DNA of 64,000 nt, taken from Variovorax paradoxus (GTDB lineage: Bacteria > Pseudomonadota > Gammaproteobacteria > Burkholderiales > Burkholderiaceae_C). Both the position numbers and the translations under genes were made by a program. Below the pieces are notes generated by a model. The model saw only the letters and a program-made list of their open reading frames with translations, ran no database searches and had not been told where the DNA came from. The stretch is from positions 310,001 through 374,000 of the forward strand of contig NZ_JAGGNW010000010.1 of assembly GCF_018614875.1 (NCBI RefSeq), written 5' to 3'. This document shows, one piece after another, positions 28,715 to 40,025 of this stretch. Position 1 is the stretch's first letter. Every line of letters starts with the position of its first letter.

Positions 28715-29542
28715 CTACGGGAGCATTGGATTACGACTACAGCCAATGGCCGGGTACGGGCCCGTCCCCTCGGGCCAGGGCGTGAGCACCTCGAAGCCGT
28801 CGGCCGTCACGGCCACCATGTGCTCCCACTGGGCCGAGAGGGAATGGTCGCGCGTGACCACCGTCCAGCCGTCGGGCAGCTCCCGGGTTTCGCGCGTGCC
28901 GGCGTTGAGCATGGGCTCGATGGTGAAGACCATGCCCTCCTGCAGGCGCAGGCCCTGACCGCGCTGGCCATAGTGCAGCACCTGGAGTTCCTCGTGGTAG
29001 ACCTGCCCGATGCCATGGCCGCAGTACTCGCGCACCACGCTGAAGCGCTCGCGATGGGCCACGGTCTGGATGGCGTAGCCCACGTCGCCCAGGGTGGCGC
29101 CAGGGCGCACCTCGCGGATGCCGGCGCACATGGCTTCGTAGGTGGTGTCCACCAGGCGCCGCGCCAGGGGCTTGGGTTCGCCCACGTAGTACATGCGGCT
29201 GGTGTCGCCGAACCAGCCATCCTTGATGACGGCCACGTCGATGTTGACGATGTCGCCCTTCTTGAGCACCTTGTCGCTCGACGGGATGCCGTGGCAGACG
29301 ACGTGGTTGACGGAGGTGAGCACCGTCTTGGGAAAGCCTTGGTAGCCGATGTTGGCCGGAATGGCCTGCAGCTCGTGCAGGATGAATTCGCGGCAGCGGT
29401 CGTCCAGTGCTTCTGTGGTGACACCGGGCTGCACGTAGGGGCCGATCATGCGCAGCACCTCGGCGGCCAGCTTGCCGGCAATGCGCGACTGGGCGATCTC
29501 GGCAGGGGTCTTGATGGCCACCTGGGCGGCCTTTCCTCCCAT
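28715..29542 (-). CDS. map: Type I methionine aminopeptidase
   Basis: Metalloprotease that removes N-terminal methionine from nascent proteins. 275 residues with KTPAEIAQSRIAGKLAAEVL, the first metal ligands in IVNIDVAVIKDGWFGDTSRMY (Asp pair), the histidine in EYCGHGIGQVYHEEL, and glutamates in FTIEPML and SAQWEHMVAV. The start codon overlaps the ParD-like stop by one base (TGATG; a GTG three bases earlier is possible). Because it is coupled to a ParD-like gene, not rpsB, it is probably a second, conditionally expressed Map. Confidence 0.95.
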   Translation of the reverse strand: MGGKAAQVAIKTPAEIAQSRIAGKLAAEVLRMIGPYVQPGVTTEALDDRCREFILHELQAIPANIGYQGFPKTVLTSVNHVVCHGIPSSDKVLKKGDIVNIDVAVIKDGWFGDTSRMYYVGEPKPLARRLVDTTYEAMCAGIREVRPGATLGDVGYAIQTVAHRERFSVVREYCGHGIGQVYHEELQVLHYGQRGQGLRLQEGMVFTIEPMLNAGTRETRELPDGWTVVTRDHSLSAQWEHMVAVTADGFEVLTPWPEGTGPYPAIGCSRNPMLP

Positions 29543-29802
29543 CACCGAACCCGCCGCATGGAAGTGCCGGCACTGCTGACGGACGACGGCGTCTGTGCCA
29601 CCGTGGCCAGTTCGAAGCCGCCGGCCTGCTCGGCGCGGATCAGCATCTGGGAGATCTGGCTGTGGTCGAGCTCGGGGTGCAACTCGGCGAGCATGCCCAC
29701 GCGCATCCAGTGTTCGGCTTGAGCGTTGATGGAACGAGACAGCGCGTTGCTGGCAATGCGCAGGTTCTCATGCATTTGGTCGGAAATTTTGACGATACCC
29801 AT
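29542..29802 (-). CDS. ParD-like family protein coupled to map
   Basis: 86 residues, beginning MGIVKISDQMHENLRIASNA and containing RSINAQAEHWMRVGMLAE, a ribbon-helix-helix-type pattern of the ParD-like (DUF3423) family. Antitoxin-like proteins of this type are found next to map in other proteobacteria. No RelE/ParE toxin gene is present; the partner in the operon is the aminopeptidase. A perfect 9-bp inverted repeat lies 11 bases upstream of its start, fitting autorepression by an RHH protein. Confidence 0.85.
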   Translation of the reverse strand: MGIVKISDQMHENLRIASNALSRSINAQAEHWMRVGMLAELHPELDHSQISQMLIRAEQAGGFELATVAQTPSSVSSAGTSMRRVR

Positions 29803-29812
29803 GGCTCGAATT

Positions 29813-29836
29813 ATACGAAACATATACGTTTCGTAT
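29813..29836. promoter_or_regulatory. Perfect inverted repeat upstream of parD-like/map
   Basis: ATACGAAAC, six-base spacer, GTTTCGTAT. It lies 11-34 bases upstream of the ParD-like start, in AT-rich DNA that would hold the promoter. Likely operator for the ParD-like protein; inferred from position and symmetry. Confidence 0.7.
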
Positions 29837-30110
29837 GACTGGCACAAGGGCCGGGGCCTTTCGGTGCAGACTGCTGCCGGCGCACGAGCAGCTGCTGCGG
29901 TCGGTTCCGGCCGGTGGTGCCGGACCGACTGCGTCAGTCCACACTGCGGCGCGGCCTTGCCAGGTGGGTGGGCAGTTGGCTGGAACAGGAAGCATAAAGA
30001 CTCCTGCCTAAAACCCCAGCTTGACAACGGATTGGCCTGCGCCCACTGTCGCGCCCAATTGCCGTCCTCCGGATTTTCCGAGCGCGACGGGTCGCCATGC
30101 CACGAACCCG
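29837..30110. other. Divergent intergenic region upstream of wspA
   Basis: About 270 bases between the parD-like operator and wspA. It should contain the promoter of the wsp operon on the + strand. I see no clear -35/-10 pair, no repeat and no small gene. Confidence 0.4.
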
Positions 30111-31739
30111 ATGAACACCTGGACCATACGACAGCGCATTCTTGCCAGCTTCGCCGCCGTGCTGGCACTGATGATTGGCATGGGCGCGATCGCCTACACC
30201 TGTCTCGCGCGCGTAGCGCAGGACGCGACTGTTATTCAGAAGGACGCCCTGCCCGGGGTAGCGTACAGCGGTCAGCTGATAGCTGCCTGGCTCGACAACT
30301 TCGGGCTCACCCAGAAGCATATTCTCGAGACGGAAGATGCCGAGATGCGCAAGGTCGACGCGCAGTTGCAGGCCAGCCGGGCCAACCTGGAGAAGCTGAG
30401 CCGGAGCTACGAGACCACTATTTTTTCGGCCAAGGACCGAGAGCATTTCGACGCATTCCTGAGCCTTCGCGCTGCCTACGTGCGCGCGCAGGAGGAAGTC
30501 CTGAGGCTGAGCACGGAAAACAAGAACCCAGAGGCCCGGGCGCTGCTGCACAACCAGCTTGATCCGCAGTTCGAGAAGATGCGCACCGCCCTCCAAGCCG
30601 TCGTCGACTTCAACACGTCGAGTGGCGAGGAAGAGGCCCGGCAGATCATGAGTGCGGTGGCGACCGCCAACACGGCCATCGTGGCAAGTCTCGCAGCGGC
30701 CTTGTTGCTGGCGCTGGCGCTCGGCTATGTGCTGCTGCAGTCGATCACCCGGCCGCTGGGCCGATTGCTCGCAGCGACTGAAGCGATCAGCACCGGCGAT
30801 TTCACCCAGCGGATGGACCTGGAGCGGCGCGACGAGTTCGGCACGCTGGCGCAGGGGTTCAATCGCATGACGGAGCAGCTGACGGTGCTATTCGGCCAGG
30901 TGCAGAAGTCCGGTATCCAGGTGAACACCTCCGCGACCGAGATCGCCGCCACGTCCAAGGAACAGCAAGCCACCGCCAGCGAAATCGCCGCCACCACCAC
31001 CGAGATCGGCGCTACGTCGCGGGAGATTTCCGCCACCTCGCGTGAGCTGGTGAGGACCATGAGCGAGGTGTCGGTGGTGGCCGAGGACACGGCGACGCTG
31101 GCGGGCGGCGGGCAGGAAGGCCTGCTGCGCATGGGAGAGACCATGCACAAGGTGATGGAGGCCGTCGCGTCGATCAACGCCAAGCTCGCGGTGCTGAGCG
31201 AAAAGGCCGGCAACATCAACCAGGTCGTCACCACCATCACCAAGGTGGCGGACCAGACCAACCTGCTGTCGCTCAATGCCGCCATCGAGGCCGAGAAGGC
31301 CGGCGAGTTCGGGCGCGGCTTTGGCGTGGTCGCCACGGAGATCCGCCGGCTCGCCGACCAGACGGCCGTGGCCACCTACGACATCGAGCAGATGGTCAAG
31401 GAGATCCAGTCGGCCGTGTCAGCCGGCGTCATGGGCATGGACAAGTTTTCGGAGGAGGTCCGCCGCGGCATGCAGGAGGTGCAGCAGGTCGGCACGCAGC
31501 TGTCGCAGATCATCGCGCAGGTGCAGGCGCTGGCACCGCGTTTCGTGGCGGTCAGCGAGGGCGTGCAGGCGCAGGCCACCGGCGCCGAGCAGATCAGCCA
31601 GGCGCTCACGCAGTTGAGCGAAGCCGCCCAGCAGACCGTCGACTCGCTGCGCCAGTCCGGCCAAGCGATCGACGGCCTGCACCTGGCCGCCGGCGGCCTG
31701 CGCAGCGGCGTCTCGCGCTTCAAACTGGCGGAGGCGTGA
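30111..31739 (+). CDS. wspA: Surface-sensing methyl-accepting chemoreceptor WspA
   Basis: 542-residue membrane receptor that starts the Wsp pathway. TM1 at about 10-32 ([20 protein letters not shown]), a periplasmic four-helix-bundle (4HB_MCP) domain, TM2 at about 187-210 ([20 protein letters not shown]), HAMP, and a cytoplasmic hairpin with tip [20 protein letters not shown] near 382. Assigned as WspA because the gene order B-C-D-E-F-R follows, ending in a GGDEF regulator. ATG at 30111 begins just before TM1. Confidence 0.92.
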   Translation: MNTWTIRQRILASFAAVLALMIGMGAIAYTCLARVAQDATVIQKDALPGVAYSGQLIAAWLDNFGLTQKHILETEDAEMRKVDAQLQASRANLEKLSRSYETTIFSAKDREHFDAFLSLRAAYVRAQEEVLRLSTENKNPEARALLHNQLDPQFEKMRTALQAVVDFNTSSGEEEARQIMSAVATANTAIVASLAAALLLALALGYVLLQSITRPLGRLLAATEAISTGDFTQRMDLERRDEFGTLAQGFNRMTEQLTVLFGQVQKSGIQVNTSATEIAATSKEQQATASEIAATTTEIGATSREISATSRELVRTMSEVSVVAEDTATLAGGGQEGLLRMGETMHKVMEAVASINAKLAVLSEKAGNINQVVTTITKVADQTNLLSLNAAIEAEKAGEFGRGFGVVATEIRRLADQTAVATYDIEQMVKEIQSAVSAGVMGMDKFSEEVRRGMQEVQQVGTQLSQIIAQVQALAPRFVAVSEGVQAQATGAEQISQALTQLSEAAQQTVDSLRQSGQAIDGLHLAAGGLRSGVSRFKLAEA

Positions 31740-32224
31740 GGAAAGCGAGGGCCGGCCAGATGCTGTTCCTCCTCTTTCAACTCGGCACTGAACGCTACGC
31801 GCTCGACGCGGGCCAGGTCGTCGCCGTGCTGCCGCGGCTCGGCGTGAAAGAGATCCCCCACGCGCCCTCGGCGGTGGCCGGCCTGTGCCATTACCGAGGG
31901 AGCCCGGCGCCGGTGATCGATCTCGGCCAACTGGCGCTCGGCCGCCCCTGTGCGAACCGCCTGAGCACGCGCATCGTGCTCGTGCATTTTCCCGACCCGA
32001 CCCACGGGCCCCACCTGCTGGGCCTGCTGGCCGAACGAGCGACCGAAACGCTGCGTTGCGATGAGGGCGACTTCGTTCCGGCCGGCGTCAGCATCGATGC
32101 GGCGTCCTATCTGGGCCCGGTCACGGCCGACGCGCGCGGGTTGATCCAGCGCATCGAGGTGCGGCACCTGCTGCCGCCGCCGCTGCAGGCGCTGCTGTTC
32201 AAAAAAGAGACGGTGGCCGCATGA
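31736..32224 (+). CDS. wspB: CheW-like adaptor WspB
   Basis: 162-residue CheW-domain protein ([37 protein letters not shown]). It should bridge WspA and WspE. The GTG at 31736 overlaps the wspA stop (GTGA); an in-frame ATG at 31760 is an alternative start. Ends in an ATGA overlap with wspC. Confidence 0.9.
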   Translation: MRKARAGQMLFLLFQLGTERYALDAGQVVAVLPRLGVKEIPHAPSAVAGLCHYRGSPAPVIDLGQLALGRPCANRLSTRIVLVHFPDPTHGPHLLGLLAERATETLRCDEGDFVPAGVSIDAASYLGPVTADARGLIQRIEVRHLLPPPLQALLFKKETVAA

Positions 32225-33483
32225 TGGACGTCGCCCCGTTCGAGCAGCTGCTGAAGCAGACGATGGGCCTGGACGCCGCCTCGATCGGCTCGGCCGTCGT
32301 CCGGCGCGCGGTGCAGGAGCGGCTGGCGGCCTGCCAGCTGCCGGATGCGCAGGCCTACTGGGAGCGGCTCGGCAGCTCCGCGCCCGAATTGCAGGAACTC
32401 ATCGAGGCCGTGGTCGTGCCGGAGACCTGGTTCTTCCGCGATCCGGCGTCCTTCGCAGCGCTGGCACGCCTGCTTTGCGAAGACGGACGGCCCCCGCAGG
32501 CGCAGACAGGGCTGCGCCTGCTGAGCGTGCCGTGCTCGACGGGAGAGGAGCCTTATTCGCTGGCCATGGCGCTGCTGGAGGCTGGTTTTCCGGAAAGCGC
32601 GCTGCGCATCGACGCCGTCGACATCAGCACCCGCGCGCTGGCGTGGGCGCAGCGTGCGGTGTACGGCCGCAACTCGTTTCGCGGCAGCGACCTGGCGTTC
32701 CGCGACCGCTACTTCGTCGCAACTGCAGGCGGCCACAGCCTGGTCGACGAAGTGCGCCGATGGGTGCAATTCCGGCACGGCAACCTGCTGGACGGCCTCA
32801 TGGCCGAGGCGGAACTCTACGACGTCATCTTTTGCCGCAACGTGCTGATCTACTTCGATCGCGCCACGCAGGATCGCGCCATCGCGGTGTTGAAGCGGCT
32901 GCTCAAGCCGCGCGGCTGGCTGTTCGTCGGCCCCTCGGAGACGGCCTTGCTGTCGGACCACGGCTTCGTCTCCGCGAAGCTTCCGCTCGCGTTCGCCTTC
33001 CGCAAGGGGCCGGCGGCCGGCAGCGAAACGAAGCCCCGCGCGGCGCGTGCGCCAACCGTGCCCGTGCGCACGTGGACCCCGGTGGCCCCGGCCCCATTTC
33101 CACTCGCCGCCCGACCCCGACTGGTCCCCACGCCTGCCGCGATGCCGCGGGCAGCGGCGCCGGCCGAAGCGCCGAGCGCCATCGACCGCGCGCGGCGTCT
33201 TGCCGACCAGGGGCACCTGGCCGATGCCGCGGCACATTGCGAGGCGCACCTGCGCCAGCACGGTCCCTCGGCCGGGGTGTTCCACCTGCTCGGCCTGGTG
33301 CGCGATGCAAGCGGCAACGAGGAAGATGCCGCCGAGCAGTACCGCAAGGCGCTCTACCTGGAGCCCGACCATCACGAAGCGCTGATCCACCTCGCGCTCT
33401 TGCTGCGCAAGCGCGGCGACGAGGCCGGTGCGCAGCGCCTGCAGCGGCGTGCGAGCCGGCTGCACCAGGGCAGCGGGGCCTGA
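32221..33483 (+). CDS. wspC: Chemoreceptor methyltransferase WspC (CheR with TPR)
   Basis: 420 residues. The CheR domain (about 1-265) shows VVPETWFFRDPASF, the SAM-site PCSTGEEPYSLAMALLEAG, DAVDISTRALAWAQ and DVIFCRNVLIYFD. A Pro/Ala-rich linker leads to a C-terminal TPR pair (IDRARRLADQGHLADAAAH; GNEEDAAEQYRKALYLEPDH). The CheR-TPR fusion is characteristic of WspC. It methylates WspA and opposes WspF. Confidence 0.92.
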   Translation: MMDVAPFEQLLKQTMGLDAASIGSAVVRRAVQERLAACQLPDAQAYWERLGSSAPELQELIEAVVVPETWFFRDPASFAALARLLCEDGRPPQAQTGLRLLSVPCSTGEEPYSLAMALLEAGFPESALRIDAVDISTRALAWAQRAVYGRNSFRGSDLAFRDRYFVATAGGHSLVDEVRRWVQFRHGNLLDGLMAEAELYDVIFCRNVLIYFDRATQDRAIAVLKRLLKPRGWLFVGPSETALLSDHGFVSAKLPLAFAFRKGPAAGSETKPRAARAPTVPVRTWTPVAPAPFPLAARPRLVPTPAAMPRAAAPAEAPSAIDRARRLADQGHLADAAAHCEAHLRQHGPSAGVFHLLGLVRDASGNEEDAAEQYRKALYLEPDHHEALIHLALLLRKRGDEAGAQRLQRRASRLHQGSGA

Positions 33484-33486
33484 CCG

Positions 33487-34185
33487 ATGGACGCCGCACC
33501 CATCCTTGCCGAAGGCGCCGGGCATGCCGCCATCGACGATTGCTGGAATCGCATCGGCGTGCAGGGCGACGGCACCTGCCCGCAACTGAAGCAGCACGTG
33601 CACTGCAACCGGTGTCCCATCCATGGCGCCGCCGCGCTGGCCCTGCTGGACCGGGAGGCGCCACCCGACTACCTTGCCGAGTGCACTCGCCACATGGCAC
33701 AGGCCCCCAAGGCCGGCCAGGCCGATGCGGCTTCGGCGATCGTCTTTCGCATCGGGACCGAATGGCTGGCCCTGCCGACGCAGGTCTTGCTGGAAGTTGC
33801 GGCCCTGTCTCCGATTCATTCGCTGCCCGGCCGGCGCGGGGGCATCGTGCAGGGCGTGGCCAATGTGCGCGGCGAACTGCTGGTCTGCGTGCTGCTCGGC
33901 ACCATGCTCGGCCTGGCGCGCGCTGCGGAGAGCGGACACGCGCGCCAGCGCGAGGCCTTGCGGCGCCTGGTGGTGATCGGCCTCGATGGCCAGCGGCTCG
34001 GCTTTGCGGTGGACGAAATGCACGGCATTGCGCGCTTCGACCCCGGCACGTTGAAGGAGGTGCCGGCCACCGTTGCCCGCGCCACCACCCCTTACTCGAA
34101 GGCGATCCTCACGTGGCATGAGCACTCGGTGGGCCTGCTCGACGAGCAATTGCTGTTCTACACACTTCACCGGAGCCTGGCGTGA
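33487..34185 (+). CDS. wspD: CheW-like adaptor WspD
   Basis: 232-residue CheW protein with an N-terminal Cys-containing segment typical of WspD (DDCWNRIGVQGDGTCPQL; HCNRCPIHGAAAL). The CheW core follows: IVFRIGTEWLALPTQVLLEV and GVANVRGELLVCVLLG. Last residues overlap the start of wspE (ATGA-type overlap). With WspB it completes the two-adaptor arrangement of Wsp. Confidence 0.92.
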   Translation: MDAAPILAEGAGHAAIDDCWNRIGVQGDGTCPQLKQHVHCNRCPIHGAAALALLDREAPPDYLAECTRHMAQAPKAGQADAASAIVFRIGTEWLALPTQVLLEVAALSPIHSLPGRRGGIVQGVANVRGELLVCVLLGTMLGLARAAESGHARQREALRRLVVIGLDGQRLGFAVDEMHGIARFDPGTLKEVPATVARATTPYSKAILTWHEHSVGLLDEQLLFYTLHRSLA

Positions 34186-36412
34186 CCGCCAAAGATCTCA
34201 GCGAGCTGTCGATGCTGGAGCTGTTCCGCGTCGAGGTCGAGAACCAGGCGCCCTTGCTGACGGCGGGGCTCCTCGCCCTGGAGCGGGACCCGGAGGCGGC
34301 CGACCAGCTCGAGGCCTGCATGCGCGCCGCCCATTCGCTCAAGGGCGCCGCACGCATCGTCGACGTCGCCGCCGCGGTCGGCGTGGCCCACGCCATGGAA
34401 GACTGCTTCGTCGCCGCGCAAGAAGGCCGGCTGCGATTGCGCCAGGGCCACATCGACCTGCTGCTCGGCGGCGTGGACCTGCTCGCGCGCTTCGCCCATT
34501 CCCCGGAGATGGAGCCCCTCGACTCGCCGCAAGTGAAGGCATTCGTCGAGGCGCTGGAAAGTGCGATGCAGGACAACGGCCAAAGCGATCCGGCGCCGGA
34601 CGCGGCGGCGCCGGCATCGGACGCCCTCTCGAGGGCGCCTCCCGCCATGGCCGAAAGCGCCGCCCCGGACCGCGTCGTGCGCGTCAGCGCCGACAACCTC
34701 AACCGGCTGCTCGGCCTGGCCGGCGAATCGCTGGTGGCCGCGCGCTGGCTTCGGCCTTTCGCCGACTCGCTGCTGCGGCTCAAGCGGCTGCAGCACGAGA
34801 CCGTGCAAAAGCTCGACGCGCTGCACGACGACGTGCCGGCGACATCTCCGGACGAGCGCGCCCGGCCCGCGCTGCACGACATCAAGCGGCGCGTCATCGA
34901 GTGCGAGCATCTGCTGACGCAGGGGCTGGCCGATATGGAGACTTTCGAGCGGCGCTCGGCCGACCTGTCGCGCCGGCTGTACGACGAGGCGGTGGCCTGT
35001 CGCATGCGGCCGTTCGCCGACGGTGTCCATGCCACGCCGCGCATGCTGCGCGACCTCGGCCGCTCGCTCGGCAAACAGGTCAGGCTCGACATCGTCGGTG
35101 CCGCGACGCCGATCGACCGCGACGTGCTCGAGAGACTGGACGCCCCGCTGGGCCACCTGTTGCGCAATGCGGTCGGCCACGGCATCGAGTCGCCCGAGCA
35201 GCGCCATGCCGCGGGCAAGCCTGCGGAAGGCGTCGTCCGGCTCGAAGCGCGCCACAGCGCCGGTGCGCTGGAGATCTCCGTCTCCGACGATGGACAGGGC
35301 ATTTCCCTCGACGCGATGCGCCGCGCCGTGGTCGAGCGCAATCACACCAAAGCCGAGCTTGCGGCCGAGCTGTCGGAGGCCGAGCTGCTGGAGTTCCTGT
35401 TCCTGCCCGGCTTCACGCTCAGCAATCGCGTCACCGACATGTCGGGCCGTGGCGTCGGGCTGGACGCCGTGCAGGACATGGTGAAGCAGGTGCGCGGCAG
35501 CGTGCGCGTGTCGACGAGGCCGGGCACGGCACACGTTTTCAGCTGCAATTGCCGCTCACACTCTCGGTCGTGCGCACCTTGATCGCGGACGTCGGCGGCG
35601 AGCCCTATGCCTTTCCGCTGGCGCGCATCGTCCGCACCTCGAAGGTCGCGCCGCAGCAGGTCGAACTGCTCGAAGGGCGGCAGCACATCGAGGTCGACGG
35701 GCGGCGCATCGGGCTTGTGACCGCGCACCAGATCCTGCAGGCGGGGGAGCGTCAAGCCGCCGGTGGCGACCTGGCAGTCGTCGTCATCGGCGACCACGGC
35801 GAGACCTATGGCGTGGTGGTGGACCGCTTCCTCGGCGAGCGTGAGCTCGTGGTGCACGCGCTCGACCCGCGCCTGGGAAAGATCAAGGACATCAGCGCCG
35901 GCGCGCTGATGGAAGACGGCTCGCCGGTGCTCATCATCGACGTCGAGGACATGATCCGCTCGGTGCAGAAGCTCATCGCATCCGGCCATCTGAGCCAGGC
36001 CCAGCCGGGCCAGGTTGCCGTCGAAGGAAGAAAGCGCAAGCGCGTGCTGGTGGTCGACGACTCGCTGACGGTGCGCGAGCTCGAACGCAAGCTGCTTGCG
36101 CAGCACGGCTACGACGTCGAGGTTGCCGTCGATGGCATGGACGGCTGGAACGCCGTGCGCACCGGGCACTTCGACCTGCTGGTGACCGACGTCGACATGC
36201 CGCGCCTGAACGGCATCGAACTGGTGGCGCTGGTCAAGAAGAACCCCAACCTGAAGTCCCTGCCGGTCATGATCATGTCGTACAAGGACCGCGCCGAAGA
36301 TCACCGCCGCGGGCTGGAGGCCGGCGCCGACCACTACCTGACCAAGGGCAGCTTTCACGACGAGACGCTGCTCCAGGCGGTGGTCGACCTGATCGGCGAG
36401 GCCGTCGCATGA
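34182..36412 (+). pseudogene. wspE: Hybrid kinase WspE, interrupted by a -1 frameshift
   Basis: CheA-type kinase with fused receiver. Frame one (from the GTG at 34182) covers Hpt (H51 in AAHSLKGAAR), dimerisation and HATPase (LLRNAVGHGIE, GRGVGLDAVQDM) and then stops at 35582 after a nonsense tail. The continuation (FQLQLPLTLSVV, CheW-like domain, receiver with VTDVDMPRLNG) is intact in the next frame to 36412. One missing G in the GGG run at 35522-35524 restores PGHGTRFQLQ and a 743-residue WspE of normal size. So the gene is either truly broken, or the base is a sequencing error. As written, the product lacks the receiver that phosphorelays in Wsp. Confidence 0.85.
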
Positions 36413-37448
36413 AGATCGCCATCGTCAATGACATGCCGCTGGCGGTGGAGGCCTTGCGGCGCGTGCTGGCGCTGCGGCCGGAGCACCACGTCGTCTGGGT
36501 GGCCGAGGACGGCGCGCGGGCGGTGCAGCGCTGCGCCGAGCTGAGGCCCGACCTCATCCTCATGGACCTGCTGATGCCGGAAATGGACGGCGTCGAGGCC
36601 ACGCGCCGCATCATGTCCGGGACGCCGTGCGCCATCCTGCTCGTCACTGCCGACATGGGCGCCAACACCGCCCACATCTTCGAGGCGATGGGCCACGGTG
36701 CGCTCGATGTCGTCGATGCGCCGGCCATCGGCAGCGGTGATCCGCGGGCCGGCGCCGCACCCGTGCTGGCGAAGATCGAGATCATCGCCAAGCTGATCGG
36801 CGGCGACCGCGGCCGCTCCGATACCGGCGGGGCGCGGTTCGCCGCGGCATCCGGCGGTAACCCCCCGGAAAGCCTGGTTGCCATCGGCGCATCGGCCGGC
36901 GGGCCGGCGGCGCTGGCCACGCTGCTGCGCGGCCTGCCGGCCGACTTCCCCGCCGCCGTCGTCATCGTCCAGCATGTCGACGAGCAGTTCGCCGCCGGCA
37001 TGGCGCAATGGCTGGCGCAGCATTCGGCGCTGCCGGTCGAGCTGGCCCGGGAGGGCGATCGGCCAACGCCCGGCAGGGTGCTGCTTGCGGCGACCAACGA
37101 CCATCTGCGGCTGGTCGCGCGCGAGCGGCTCGCCTACACGCGCGCCCCGCAGAGCTATGTCTACCGCCCGTCGGTCGACGTGTTCTTCCACAGTGCCTGC
37201 GCGCTGTGGCGCGGCGAGGTCGTCGGTGTGCTGCTGACCGGCATGGGGCGCGACGGTGCGCACGGCCTGAAAGCCTTGCGCGACAAGGGCCACCACACCA
37301 TCGCGCAGGACCAGGCCAGCAGCGCCGTCTATGGCATGCCCAGGGCCGCTGTCGCGCTCGATGCCGCGGTCGACATCCTGCCGATCGAAGCGATTGCGGC
37401 GCAGCTGTGCAATGTTCTTTCCACCCAGACCGAACCCGGGGGATCACG

Positions 37449-37452
<4 letters not shown>
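36409..37452 (+). CDS. wspF: Chemoreceptor methylesterase WspF (CheB)
   Basis: 347 residues: receiver domain with D53 (LMDLLMPEMDG), then the CheB esterase with catalytic Ser in IGASAGGPAALA, His in IVQHVDEQFA and Asp in GMGRDGAHGLK. WspF demethylates WspA and resets signalling; its loss locks Wsp on in Pseudomonas. ATGA overlap with both wspE and wspR. Confidence 0.93.
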
Positions 37453-38486
<1,034 letters not shown>

Positions 38487-38684
38487 CAGGCCCCTGCATT
38501 CGCCCACTACGCGGGCTATCGCCTATGCTGCTTGACGAGCGGCTGCTGGACCTTGAAGGCCAGGCTGGATTTACGAGATCAAGTCTCATCGAACGAAAGG
38601 CGCGGCTGACGGAGGTCTTCGAGGATCCGCCGCTCAGCGCCAATGCGTCAGCCCAAAGACTGACGGCGCCCCCAGGAGAAATGA

Positions 38685-38882
38685 ATGACGAACGCGGAAC
38701 TACTCCAACGCGCTGCCGAGTACCAGGCCAAGCATGGCCGCGACGAAGCGCTGGCGCTATGCATGGAAATTCTGGAGCAGTGCATGCGCATCGAGCAGCG
38801 CATGGCCGCCGACACGGCAGCATGGCGGGCGCGCCAGGCCGAAACCACGCAGCGCCAAATTCCGGAGGATGGATCCTTCTAG
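38685..38882 (+). CDS. Hypothetical 65-residue helical protein
   Basis: Small protein MTNAELLQRAAEYQAKHGRD... predicted to be mostly alpha-helical (EALALCMEILEQCMRIEQRM). AGGAGA precedes the ATG by 5-9 bases. No family recognised. It lies 199 bases downstream of wspR and 290 bases before the integrated element, so it is probably chromosomal. Longer frames that overlap it are rejected for lack of a ribosome site. Confidence 0.55.
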   Translation: MTNAELLQRAAEYQAKHGRDEALALCMEILEQCMRIEQRMAADTAAWRARQAETTQRQIPEDGSF

Positions 38883-39175
38883 CGCGTCGCATGGCGCAGG
38901 GCGCTCTGTGCGTCACGCACAGGCGCGCTGATAGGCCGGAACGAAGAAGCTTTCGCCCAGAAGGTCGCTGATTGGCCTGAGGGACAGTTGCGCCGCCATC
39001 GTAGGGCACCGCTGAGCTTCGCCTCACGAACTGACACCCAATCAGAGCGACCATGGGCATTTATGCAGTACTGGCGCGGTGGACGCCGTGACCCGACCTG
39101 AGGCAAAGAAAAACCCGCTACGGTGGGGAAACATGCGGGTATTGAGGCTTTGTGAGACGCCGTGAACCGGGTCCT
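38883..39175. other. Chromosomal flank of the integrated element
   Basis: No gene seen. The part from about 39094 (GAGGCAAAGAAAAACCCGC and a GCGGGT partner) resembles 43668-43743, the terminator beside tRNA-Arg. It is the expected original downstream sequence of the tRNA before the element was inserted. Confidence 0.55.
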
Positions 39176-39197
39176 TGGTGCTTCGACAGGAATCGAA
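39176..39197. repeat. Left attachment site (attL), copy of tRNA-Arg 3' end
   Basis: TGGTGCTTCGACAGGAATCGAA repeats the first bases of the tRNA gene at 43744-43766, with one C missing. This 22-23-bp direct repeat marks the left end of the integrated element. Confidence 0.8.
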
Positions 39198-39662
39198 AAC
39201 TAGGCTGTAGGGCGCATGAATCCTAAGTTTCTTGATTCTGAATTCCGAAGATACCGACAAAAGTACCGGCAAATTGTTTGGTGTCGTGCTTGCGCCACGG
39301 CAGGGTGGTCCGCGAGCGGCTGGACCTCATCGCGCAGGTCGGGGTTCGTCCGAGATCTCATTTTCTCGACGGCACCGCGCGTCAGCTCTTCGCAGTTCTG
39401 CCGGCCCTCGGGCCAACCCCTCAAGCGTGGGCTCGCTGGCTCCCCAACGATTTATCACCATTCGGACGCCGTAGCGCTCGTGCCAACGTTGCCCTATGGC
39501 GCGCTCGATGCAGAACTGGGTTCGCAGGTACTTGGAAAACATGACCTGTTCGTGTGTTGCGCATTGAACTGCGGATGAGAGGCACAACAACAGCGGGCCG
39601 GGGAGAAGCAAGCGCACGTGGGAAAAAGCGCCAAGAATCTTCGGAGACACGGCTATCTCAAA
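39198..39662. other. Left interior of the element, no firm gene
   Basis: Open frames exist on both strands (for example 39327-39650 minus, with a hydrophobic LLLPGPLLLCLSSAVQC segment). A second minus frame (39200-39424) overlaps it. They could be one decayed gene split by a frameshift, but I recognise neither. Likely degenerate cargo. Confidence 0.35.
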
Positions 39663-40025
39663 CTAGCGTACCGCGATTGCTTGTTCGATGGCTGCGCTAA
39701 CCTTCTGAACAAAGGCTTTCGGCTGGCTTTTTAACGCCACAACCTCACCCCCTCCGGCGACAACCGTCATGGTTTGCTTGCCCCATCGGCTGTAGACGTA
39801 GACCGCAGTTCCGATCAGCAGGATCACCCCGAAGCCAACTGAAGTGTCCTTGCCTGCCAAGCAGGCCAGCCCGATGACCCCTAGAAGAAACGGCGCAAGA
39901 CCAATCGACTCGTCTTTCACCGAGATTGATCCTATGTTGCGCGTCGCAAATGTTTTCTTGCCAAGAACTACGCGGGTGGACGAAACGACGACCGCATCCG
40001 TTTTCAGAAAAACTTCCTCTTCCAT
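39663..40025 (-). CDS. DUF6232-type small membrane protein
   Basis: 120 residues. An N-terminal segment EEEVFLKTDAVVVSSTRVVLGKKTFATRN-like forms short beta strands, then two adjacent hydrophobic segments (LAPFLLGVIGLACLAG; VGFGVILLIGTAVYVYSRW), then a C-terminal KSQPKAFVQKVSAAIEQAI helix. This matches the layout of DUF6232, whose function is unknown. The quoted strands are separated by turns in the protein. It sits in the element and has lower GC than its surroundings. Confidence 0.65.
   Translation of the reverse strand: MEEEVFLKTDAVVVSSTRVVLGKKTFATRNIGSISVKDESIGLAPFLLGVIGLACLAGKDTSVGFGVILLIGTAVYVYSRWGKQTMTVVAGGGEVVALKSQPKAFVQKVSAAIEQAIAVR

Noticed and set aside
34073-36412. A single 779-codon + frame covering the wspE locus
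   Set aside because: Its first two thirds are an Arg/Gly/Pro-rich shadow of the wspE kinase; only the part after about 35525 is real, as the continuation of wspE after the frameshift.
39327-39650. 107-codon minus frame with a hydrophobic start
   Set aside because: No ribosome site, unrecognised sequence, and an overlapping frame suggests decay; left as possible degenerate cargo.
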